DNA of 39,086 nt from Nephromyces sp. MM_2019. Its lineage: Eukaryota; Apicomplexa; Aconoidasida; Nephromycida. Under the pieces are notes generated by a model. That model searched no databases. It saw nothing but the letters and a program-made list of their open reading frames with translations, and was not told where the DNA came from. The stretch spans positions 1-39,086 of the forward strand of contig JADHZB010000153.1 of NCBI GenBank assembly GCA_015657535.1, read 5' to 3'. How positions within the stretch are numbered: position 1 is the first letter of the stretch; each line of letters starts with the position of its first letter. Below, one piece after another: positions 1-8,407 of the stretch. The translations under genes and the position numbers were made by a program.

Positions 1-110
1 GAGTGAGAGAGAGTGAGAGAGAGTGAGAGAGAGTGAGAGAGAGTGAGAGAGAGTTAGAGAGAGTGAGAGAGAGTGAGAGAGAGTGAGAGAGAGTGAGAGA
101 GAGTGAGAGA
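1..110. repeat. 10-bp minisatellite GAGTGAGAGA, 11 units
   Basis: Eleven head-to-tail copies of GAGTGAGAGA in perfect register, with one variant unit (GAGTTAGAGA at 51-60). The array touches the window edge, so its true length is unknown. It fades into irregular GA-rich sequence up to about 150. The minus strand is a CT-rich polypyrimidine tract lying downstream of the NOT3 exons, possibly inside one of its introns. Confidence 0.95.
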
Positions 111-659
111 ATCAGAGAGAGAGAGAGAAATAGAGCGATAGAGCGAGAAAAAGGTGGAAGAGATCAGCAGAGATGAATAGTATGCTAAAAAGGGCAAGAG
201 AGACTCCAAATTGACGAGAGATCACTGAAGATAAAGATGATGAAGAAGCTAGCTATGCAGAGGATGAAAGCACCTATAAAACAGAGCTTGAAAAGCTCAG
301 TAGAACACACTCAAAGCTGAAAAAACTTACATCATCCCACATTCAACTTCCATAACTATAGGCAAAGCAGAAACAAGCAGCTCGAGATAATCACAAAAAA
401 TATACACGCACACAGACATGGGAACAAAGCACCTCTCGCAAAAGATCATACACGTTATACCCCTGTAAATAACTCAAATGAAGAAGAAAAAGCAGAATGT
501 ATGTACACTGTGAAATAAAGCCAACGATCGAAGCGTCAAGCCTCCTACTCCTTGTCTCACCCTACCAATCTCATCAAGTGTATTTACACTGCGAGATGAA
601 ACCTCAAAAAAGCACCCAAAGCACCCCAAGCTCTGAGTGCATTCCACAGCAACACACAC
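111..659. other. Unresolved 3' part of the NOT3 gene: introns and possible small exons
   Basis: This stretch follows the donor of NOT3 exon 4 at 659. A phase-0 candidate exon of ten codons (GYNVYDLLRE) lies at 462-433 (minus) between TTTACAG and GTGCTT. It sits where NOT3 homologs continue their helical domain, but I cannot align it with confidence. The rest is A- and GA-rich on the plus strand. I see no other secure exon. Confidence 0.4.
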
Positions 660-1507
660 CTTTATTCGATCATCGAGTATAGCCCTAAGTAGTCCTTCAA
701 GTCGATTCATGTTCATCTTATGCAAGTCTATCATTGCATTCAGTTGATCGATTCTACCTTGATCTTCATGGGGGGTAGAAGCCAGATTGCTATCAGCATC
801 CTGAGATAAAGTAAAACATAGGCACACAATGAGAAGAGGTAAGGAAAACATATCAAAGAGAAGGTTTATGTGTGTGCGAAATGTTTTCCTCGCAAAAGGC
901 TGCAATGAATACGATGAGTACTAGGAAAACACATATTTGAAAGCATGTTGCACGCATACTATATATTATACCTGCACACACGTAGGGGGTGAGCATACAG
1001 GTAGAGGCCATAGTGTGCACCTATATACAAACACGTACAAGCCGAGACTACGCACACAGAAGCACACGGTTACACTGCACACTATAATGCACGCCTAAGT
1101 TTTACAACCAGATTCATCTCCATACACACACACCTCCAAGCACATCCAAATTCACACTGTATACACATTCAAGTACACACGACACACACACACACATACC
1201 CAAATTCGCACCTCCACACGCACATCACTCTATCAATCACTCTACGTTTAACAGCACACCTTTTGTTTCTTATACGCTTGCTGCTTCTCCTCAATCTCAG
1301 CTTGCCATGCATCAGACTGCATCTTCAGCTTTTGAATGTACTCATTCATCCACTTGTTTGTGAAGCTGTTTTCCTCAGTTTGTAGGTTGGAAGACTTCTC
1401 ACTACTCATTCCATGCTTATAGAAGATCTTGCCCCGTTTATATCTCAACTAAAAAATCATAGCAATAAAACTTCACATATACACACTAGTTTGCTATAAA
1501 AGAAAAG

Positions 1508-1553
<46 letters not shown>

Positions 1554-2385
1554 ATATAAAACATACACGCAGAGCATGAAAAACACACAAAATCACAGAC
1601 ACTTATATCAATACATTCACAGACATGCACACATGCCATCACAAACACACACAATTCATTACAATCTACCCACAAATACAACTCATCACAACCCAACCAC
1701 ACACAGACACACAAACACACACACACACACCTCGATGTACTTCCTATACTCCAAGAGCTCCTCTTTATTTCTCAAATCCTTATCGCTAAAGTTTGAGATC
1801 CAATCAACCAGCTGCTGCCTGAAACGATGCAACTTCCTCAACACACCCTCCAAGTCTGACTCTATCTTAGCCTTCGCATCATTCACATGCTTGTAGTCCA
1901 TCAACTCCAGAGTAGCAGTCCTTACGGCATGTTTTTTCCCTGTGTAAAGTGTGTGTGTGTGTGTGTGTATGTAGTAGGTGCTAGTCAGAGGCTAGGGATA
2001 TGCTTTTTTGAAAAAATACTGGGCGGGGAAGCATCGTAGTATTCAAAGGGGCAGTGCAACATACCATAGACGCATTATCAAGAGACATAAACATGTCTAT
2101 ATACTGACACAGAGGTATAGTAAGAAGTACGTACAATCGTGCATATATATCCACCCCACTAACCACATATTTATCCACCCCCCACTCACCCCCTATTCCC
2201 TTCAACCCCCAGCCCCCACTACCTCGCATGGTTTCCTTACGCGACTCATCGAGAAGCCTATCCTTATCGATGATGCGATTCTGGTTGAAGCTCAAAAGTT
2301 CCTGCCATTTCTCATCGTAGATATCCAAGTTTAAGCGGATATCTCTGAGGGCTTTCTCCACCTCTGCCTGTAGTTTCTTAGACAT
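660..2385 (-). CDS. NOT3: CCR4-NOT complex subunit 3 (NOT3/NOT5), N-terminal coiled-coil domain, 4 exons, 3' end not resolved
   Basis: NOT3 is a cytoplasmic scaffold subunit of the CCR4-NOT deadenylase, which shortens poly(A) tails. Exons read 2385-2223, 1939-1731, 1448-1260 and 800-660 (234 codons), with GT-AG introns of 283, 282 and 459 bases; the phases (1,0,0) fit. The ATG at 2385 opens with MSKKLQAEVEKAL, followed by YDEKWQELL, then IESDLEGVLRKLHRFRQQ with W-ISNFSDKDLRNKEELLEYRKYIE. The fourth exon has RIDQLNAMIDLHK and NRLEGLLRAILDD. This follows the family order: a KLQ-E start, an EKYE.DLKKEIKKLQRLRDQIK-like helix, and the RI..L..HI..H....E.IL helix before the linker. Relative to animal and yeast homologs there is an insertion of about 35 residues around the exon 1/2 joint, lysine- and arginine-rich. 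Donors lie in GT runs. The conserved C-terminal NOT box is outside the window or hidden below 660. Recognition of the family is secure; the exact exon 2 start is inferred from phase. Confidence 0.9.
1510..1552. repeat. (CA)21 microsatellite in NOT3 intron 2
   Basis: An uninterrupted CA dinucleotide run. On the transcribed (minus) strand it is a GT run between exon 2 (ends 1731) and exon 3 (starts 1448). A second impure CA run at 1702-1730 directly abuts exon 2, so the intron 2 donor GT is the first dinucleotide of a GT array. Confidence 0.95.
1950..1968. repeat. (GT)n microsatellite in NOT3 intron 1
   Basis: A short GT run just upstream, in transcript terms, of the exon 2 acceptor at 1941-1940. 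On the coding strand it reads as CA repeats. Its length is under 20 bases. Confidence 0.85.
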
Positions 2386-3107
2386 TTTCAGGTGGCGAAA
2401 TTAGGGGGGGTGAGGCCCTCGTATGGCTGAAGAGGCAGAAGCGGAGGGGGGTGGCTTATAAAAGCAAAGAATCTACCATCAAAATGCTGGATTTCAGCGA
2501 GAAATTGCAGTGTAGATACACACACAACGATGAGTGTAGGGCTGCGCACACAATCATCATGAGTGTATATACGTACACAACAGACTACTTAATCTCAAAA
2601 AACAAGGGCAAAAATATCAAACAATACCTGCACAACGCATAGGCCTGAATACTATGTGTAGCCTCTGTAGGTGTAAAGCAGATCCATTCGCTAGGATGTA
2701 TAAAGCCACGATATGTGCCCCCCCAAAGAGCTGTAATATAGGGTATCAGCAACTTCAAAGATCCTCACATACACTAGTGATAACCGCATGGAAGTGAAAC
2801 ATCTCGAAGAAAGCTACCCAAAAAAACACCAAAAAAGGGGTGTGTTAGAGTAGCTTTCTAGGAAGGGATGTAGGGGGGTGGAGCTAAAGATGAAAATAAA
2901 TATAAAGATGAAGATGAAGATGAAGAAGCAGAAGTAGAAGAGTCAGAACCCTGACACAACACTATCACAAGAACCACCAAAATTTGCACATTTAAGTAAC
3001 TAGATCAGCCATAAAAAGCATCCACACCCTCAAAATAGTTGAAACTCCTCCAAACAGCCACATATCACTCCTTCATCCCCCACAAAACTCCCTTTCTTCC
3101 TCCCTTA
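2386..3107. other. Spacer between NOT3 and the 3108-3589 candidate
   Basis: It should hold the NOT3 promoter (minus strand, upstream of 2385). It includes a G-run (2403-2411), a GATGAA-type purine repeat (about 2885-2942) and a CACCCC-like pyrimidine stretch near 3060-3110. I see no coding signal or recognisable promoter motif. Confidence 0.6.
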
Positions 3108-3589
3108 TCACCCCTTCATATCCCACAAACTCGCTTCTTTCCTATACAAAATATTGGGCTCAACTTTCCTAAACAAAAACTCTTCAATCCCCCCACTCAT
3201 ATAAACCATAGAGCTCCTAAAGACACACACACATAAACACCCAAAACTTGCGATTTTCGCTCTTCCTCTCACAGCCAACCACAACACACCAAAGAGCTTC
3301 TCATACATTCAATCCCACAAGTTTTAACAAAAAAACTTCAACGAAACGTTTACCTCTTCTGAGAGGCTGGAACATACATCAAAACTCCACAGAGACACGC
3401 AAGAACGGCGTTTTTCCTGCTATTCAGGCCATGATCACCGGAATGCACACATTCACACTTTAAACCAGGTTCAGTACCACCACACACACACCCAAGAGGC
3501 AGTAAAATGCTGGTCTTCTCATCAAAAGTCTGTTCACCAACATAAGCACTCGCTTTCCGAGGTAAAAGTGAGCAGCACACTGCCAGTAT
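3108..3589 (-). CDS. Candidate two-exon gene of unknown function (5' exon missing)
   Basis: I do not recognise this protein. Two open segments join in phase: 3589-3354 (acceptor TTGCCTACAG, donor AG|GTAAAC, phase 2) and 3216-3108 (acceptor GTGTGTCTTTAG, starts with the one missing base, stop TGA). The join gives 114 residues without an in-frame ATG at the start, so an upstream exon is needed. The first residues, ILAVCCSLLPRKASA, could be the end of a signal peptide. Next comes a cysteine-bearing stretch (GCVCGG, KCEC, ACLCG), then a short hydrophobic run (VLACLCGVLMYVP). A possible leader (MFFPFSLRILLALS) begins at 4301, but no clean donor links it. The open length alone is not significant; support rests on the splice sites and matching phase. 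Same orientation as NOT3, whose ATG is about 720 bases downstream. Confidence 0.35.
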
Positions 3590-3712
3590 CTGTAGGCAAG
3601 GTGGGAGTTCAGACTCTCAAAGGGGAGGACTCAGGCGTAATCTATATACATATTTCATATACACATATATCATAGAGGCATATAGATAAATCTCACTGTA
3701 AATATACCTCAC

Positions 3713-3775
3713 AGAGTTAACCTCACAGAGTTAGCCTCACAGAGTTAACCTCACAGGGTTAACCTCACACAGCAC
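3713..3775. repeat. 14-bp tandem repeat CCTCACAGAGTTAA, about 4.5 copies
   Basis: Consecutive units read CCTCACAGAGTTAA, CCTCACAGAGTTAG, CCTCACAGAGTTAA, CCTCACAGGGTTAA, then a partial CCTCACA. They differ by single bases. The array lies about 120 bases upstream, in transcript terms, of the candidate exon starting at 3589. Confidence 0.9.
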
Positions 3776-4929
3776 CACGAAGAAAACCACCACCAACTGC
3801 ACTACTTCCTCCAGTTGCTCCAAATTCTATGAAAAATCATCAAATAAATCTTCTTCAAGGAAGAAGAAGTCAACTTTTCTCTTCTTTATTCCGCTACTAC
3901 CTCCTCTCTAGGCTCTTTCCCAAGAAAATACACTGGAAAATTTAGCACACCTACACACTACGCCTCATGACAACACTACCCACAGGCAGTTCCAGTGTGT
4001 GCGAAGCGAAGATTTGGGAAATTTTCGAGGAAAAAACGCTCAGCAGAGTAAAATGAGTGCAGTTTGGTGTGCAGTTAAGTATATAGTTATAGAAGCTAGT
4101 AATTATCCAAAAATATAAAAAAGTTACTTCCATTAAGAAAACGTAAAGGATGAATTTCCTAAAGTGTGAAATCTTTAATGAACAATGCCTTGTTAGGAAG
4201 AAGAAGATGATGCGTAGTTCATCCAAAGTAAGAATTTTCAGGCAAAAATGATGAGATATACTCAATGCCAGCAAAATCCTTAAAGAAAACGGGAAAAACA
4301 TTTTTTATCGCAAAAAACAGCAGAAAAGCGTATATTTTGACGTGCCCTCTTGAATTGTCAAGAAAAACGTAGCAAATTGCCTTCAAATTCCCACCAAATT
4401 CCCTCTAACTTCCCCTAATTCACCCCAATTCCCCCCAATTCCTCCCAATTCCTCCCCAAAAAATATCAACACCCACAAAAAACCCCTACACCCCCCTCAT
4501 ACTCCCCTCATACCCCCGCATACCCCCCCAGATTCCCTTCCCACAACATGAGCACCCACACAATCCAATCAACCCATCACCCCCTACCTCCCCCCAAAAA
4601 CGCCATCAAAGCAACCCCCCCCCACAACAAAGAGAACTAAAGCACTTCATCAACTTCACTAGCACACAAAAGCACTTCCACCTTAATTCTCCCTCAAAAA
4701 GTGAGAAAAACGTTTTTTTCTCGAAATTACGATGAAGGAGGAGGAGAAAAACGAAGGTATTTCCCTCTTCAAAAAAGTTCAATCTAATCATCACCTTTAA
4801 AGCTCAGAATGTGGTGTTCTCTCTGCGAATTCGCTGAATTGCACTGATTAGCTTAACTTTAAGGGGCTTTTGGGTTGTAACGAAGAAGGGAAGGAGAAAC
4901 TTTGATTTTTCTGTGTGCGTGTGTGTGTG
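3776..4929. repeat. Low-complexity region with a C-rich, nearly G-free tract (about 4379-4620)
   Basis: Between 4381 and 4460 an imperfect 10-11 bp unit like CCAATTCCTC recurs, each copy with AATTC. It is followed by ACCCCC- and CATACCCC-type sequence and a C9 run at 4616-4624. The strand asymmetry is strong: G is almost absent from the plus strand for about 240 bases. Open frames on the minus strand here (3951-4301, 4606-4794) are rich in F, L and C as expected from composition and are not called. Confidence 0.7.
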
Positions 4930-5760
4930 AGAGGGGGATTGGGGTATATCCTCTTTGGTGGAACTACTTGCTTAGAGCTGACATCGAATTTACCGACTTC
5001 ACTCTAAGCCGGGTAAGGGCTGCATACATTGTACCGTGATTTCTTTAGAAGAGCCTCTGCTGTCTGTGTGTGTGCGTGTGTGTGTGTGAGAAAACGGGGA
5101 TTATTGATACAGTGAGGCGGGTTTCCTGAATTGCACAAAGATATATGGTACGGATGACCACACACGGAAGCTGGTAGAGAGTTGAACACACACACATACG
5201 GAAGCAGTTAAGAGGGTACACACACTTAGTAGTGTTGAGAGAGTACACACACACACAAGGAAGCTCACACACAAAAGCAGGCACACACAGAAGCGCAATG
5301 AAGCTTTTCCGCAGCGTGAGCCCAATGAAAAGCACACACAGGTAGGAGAATGCAGATGCAAGGCGGCTATAGCTGGAGGCATTCACGGTAAACACACCGC
5401 CAAAATTGCGTGATTATTCGCGTGTGCACCTCTTTTTGTGGGAGGGGTGTGTGTGCCTGAGTGGGAGGTGCACGTAGAAGTAGACGCGTATATGGAGAAG
5501 TGAAAGGAAGCGTGTGCGTGAATGGGAAACGTATGTGCGTGTGCGGGAGTAGGTGCGTGTGTGCGTGCGAAATTGGAAATTTTGTTGCGCAAATTAGAGT
5601 AGGTGTGCGCATGAGAAGTGCAGAAGGTGTGTGCGCGTCATCATCATATCTCGTGTCAGTCCATCACGCCATGTTTGCTGACTTCACTGCCATTAACGTG
5701 TATCTCTCCAAGGCATGCGATCATGCAGTGTGTGTGAATTGAGGAATGCAAACATATGAC
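4930..5760. repeat. CA/GT-rich region with many short dinucleotide runs
   Basis: Repeated GTGTGTGTG and ACACACAC runs (for example 5065-5088, 5187-5196, 5247-5257, 5551-5563) are mixed with ordinary sequence. They produce long open frames on both strands with C/V or H/T repeats, which are artefacts. Some interspersed plus-strand segments look like short exons (see findings), but none can be assigned to a family. Confidence 0.7.
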
Positions 5761-5778
5761 AGAAGGTACGTGTGCTAC

Positions 5779-6391
5779 CTAATTTTGCTCTGTAGTACCT
5801 GCAGTTATGAAGCAGAGCAAGAGAGTTTCCTACAGTAAGCAAATCCCAGGTACACCGAGATTCTCCACGATACTAATGCTATACAAGCCAACATGAGATT
5901 GTGGCGAAATTCTCGGTATATTTACAAAGAACTGACTTTCTTTCTGGGAAGTAATGATGATGAAGACACTCGTGAATGGTGCCGCTATATAAAATCCGTT
6001 TTTCCTATGATTTGAAATGTAAAAAAAAAAATATCCTCTTCACAATCGTGAAGCAGCAGGAGGTATCAACTATTTCTCCGAGTTTTGGAGAAGCAATCAA
6101 AGTTACTATTCTTGGCCACAAAACCATCTTTTAGACCCTTAAGATATATAGTTTATTCATATGATAAACTTATAGTTTTTCTTTTTAGATAAATAGCGGC
6201 AGTAAAAAGTAAAATTTACCCGGAAAGCCCTTCACGTTTGATGTTTTTGTGCAACTGGGCAATTCTCTAGAAAAGGAAAAGTTACAGAGGCGCGATGGTT
6301 CATAGTTGATGCACTTTGTTGCTTTCAGAGTGCTAATCATAGCTTCTACTTGTTTGTCTTTTACACGTTTTATGGTGGGTTTTTGAATCAT
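5779..6391 (-). CDS. Weak candidate: small three-exon gene of unknown function
   Basis: I do not recognise a family. ATG at 6391 (in-frame stop just upstream) opens a 172-base segment ending at donor CCGG|GTAAAT (6219, phase 1). A second segment, 5984-5926 (acceptor TTTTATATAG, donor TTT|GTAAAT), supplies the two missing bases and encodes APFTSVFIIITSQKESQFF. A third, 5829-5779 (acceptor TTACTGTAG), begins ETLLLCFITAG and ends at TAG. The product would be 93 residues: a basic N-terminal half with several cysteines and a hydrophobic C-terminal half. Introns would be 235 and 96 bases. Each open segment is short enough to occur by chance; only the matching phases and splice sites argue for it. 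Confidence 0.22.
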
Positions 6392-7256
6392 TAAGAAAGG
6401 ATGTTAACATTTTTTTTTGAGAGGAAAGATTGTTTCTTATATTGGAGAAGACACAGTTTCTATTATGGAGAAAAGCTACTCCCTCTTCCCCAAAGAAAAG
6501 ATAATGTTTTTTTACTCTTTTTCGTAGCTCAAAAATTCTCTAATGGCTTGCACTATAAACTCTCTTGTAACTCTCCGTATCGATTAGATATATTACTGCT
6601 TAATAAAAACTTTTGACATATTTTTTATTCGTACTACAAACGCATTGACTGTCAATCCAATTGAGCTTTTTCACTTCGACCCTGTGACGTAGCTAACCAC
6701 ACACATATTCCAAAAAGAAGAGAAAACTGCTAGTCCTATTTGTGCGGAATGTTGAAACTTTTCTGGCTTCCGCTTCATGAAGCTGCCCGTAAGATTGCTG
6801 CTTTTTAACTTAATCGTATATTCCTCAAACTCTTTTTCAAGGCGTGGTTCCTTCGGATGGCAGAGGTTATTGTGTAATAGTGTGTGTGAACCGCGTCTTC
6901 CAAGGTTTACTCTGGAGTATCTGAATAGTCGTGTGCTAACATTTCAAGCAGATGAAAAAAAAACTTCATCCATAAATTTTAGTTTGCAGTTACCCGATTT
7001 ATTTGTACTGTTTTTTTTAAAGTAGATGGAGGGAATGCAAAAGAAAATTAAAGTTGCACTATAGCTAAACAATATTAGAACACACGTGAATGATGCAATG
7101 ACGAATCAGCTGAAAAAAATTATAAGTTTCCTGGAGTACTTTACCCCATTGCTACGTCAATGCTTTGGCTACCCAAAATTCTATCGCGTTTTTTAAAGTG
7201 TTTTCCTAATATATAATGTTGAAGACTAGAGTAGCTTCTCATTCTTTTTTATCATT
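6392..7256. other. AT-rich spacer, no secure gene
   Basis: Contains a plus-strand open frame at 6777-7025 that starts with a signal-like MKLPVRLLLFNLIVYSS. It lies between two same-strand candidates, has no confirmed exon partner and falls within chance length, so it is not called. No repeat or RNA gene seen. Confidence 0.5.
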
Positions 7257-8407
7257 TTAGTTGCTACTATCTATGGACGAAAACGATATTGGTGGTGCAT
7301 CTAAAAAGATGTGCTCTGTATTAGTGGGAGGACGCATTTATTGTTTAATATGATATCACAAAGATTAAGATGGAGCTACTTACAAAGAGTTTGGTAGCGA
7401 TTAAATTGTTTGTAAATTGATCTAGATGCTATCATCATATCAAAAGCAATGAATGAATTTCTGGGATTTTCCCCCTTTTCAGAGTATGGCAAGAAGACGC
7501 TTTCATTCAAAAAGTACTATTCACTTCGGGATCCTACGCGACATATTGCTAAGTCAATATATCATAGAAAGAGAAGCTATTGAGCCTTCGTTTTCGCGCC
7601 CAAACCTCCATTTAGTGTGAAAAAATCAGCATAATTTCTTTTACTTGGAATCTTATTGTCGTGCCGATTAAAATCTATTTTTCACCTTTGAATGAGCTCC
7701 TTCTGCTGCCCCCTGTTTGCATGAAGTAAAAAGGATTAATTAACGAGAAACAATGCGTACGGTACAGGATTTCGAGGTAGTATCGTTTTGTATAAAAAAG
7801 TAAAACTCTCAGAAAATGCTACAAAATTACTGAATTCAATGGAAAAAGCAAAAGTAATATCTGGCTAAGCTTTTTTCTGGTGGATAAGTGCATTTCTTCA
7901 ATATATAAGGAAGGCAGCCACCCAACTAAATCGGGACTGCACGGGTAAATGCAATTGAATTCATCGCAACAGCTGAATTTTAAAGGGTATTTTTACAGTC
8001 GCGAGCCTCGAAACTTTATTTCTTTTACTCAATTTTTCAGCTCTCGATGGCTCAAGAATGGACTTTCGAAATCGTATTTTCTGTGAAGCATACAAATGCT
8101 ACGAGATGTAATATTCTGTAGCGTAGCGAAAACTTTGATAACGTCTATGTAAAACAGTGAAATGTACATCTTTTCCTACCTAAAAGCCAAAATTTAACTA
8201 GGTATTAATGCCACCATTGCGATGGCATTAACGGCTAGCGTGCTTGCTTATGTAATGGAGTACGAAAGCACTTAATGAAAAGCTTTTCCTCGTTAGTTGC
8301 TCTCATTTCATTGGTATACTTACCGTGTACGACTTGGGGAAATACTTGGCCTGCAACTGTACAAGCAGCTCAGTGTAACGCCATTTTGTTAGAGTAACTT
8401 GTACATA
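7257..8407 (-). CDS. Weak candidate: multi-exon gene, faint PX-domain resemblance
   Basis: Three segments read as plausible exons. 8407-8324 ends at a consensus donor ACG|GTAAGTAT and contains KWRYTELLVQLQAKYFP, faintly like the basic-R-[YF]-[ST]-[DE]-[FL] core and following helix of PX phosphoinositide-binding domains. 7516-7384 (acceptor GAATAG, donor CTTT|GTAAGT, phase 1) contains GENPRNSFIAFDMM and SRSIYKQFNRYQTL. 7300-7257 (acceptor ATCTTTTTAG) completes the split codon and stops at TAA, ending APPISFSSIDSSN. Exons between 8324 and 7516 are not settled; one option starts at 8182 with VGKDVHFTV. The upstream part, possibly around 9634-9505, is also unresolved. If the PX call were right the product would bind membrane phosphoinositides, but this rests on one short stretch. 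Confidence 0.22.

Noticed and set aside
474..905. A single 143-codon minus-strand frame as an independent gene
   Set aside because: Only its middle (800-660) is coding, as NOT3 exon 4; the ends are intron sequence, shown by CTCAG at 801 and GTGTGT at 659.
5045..5742. Long overlapping frames on both strands rich in C/V or H/T
   Set aside because: They are produced by CA/GT repeats; the repeated VCVCVC or THTHTH patterns show no protein-like constraint.
6777..7025. Plus-strand frame beginning with a signal-peptide-like MKLPVRLLLFNLIVYSS
   Set aside because: It is 82 codons, within chance for this composition, lacks a confirmed partner exon and lies between candidates on the other strand. T-rich DNA readily encodes hydrophobic leaders.
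8205..8231. Perfect 9-bp inverted repeat TTAATGCCA/TGGCATTAA with a 9-base loop
   Set aside because: AT-rich, short and in a candidate intron; many of this strength are expected by chance.
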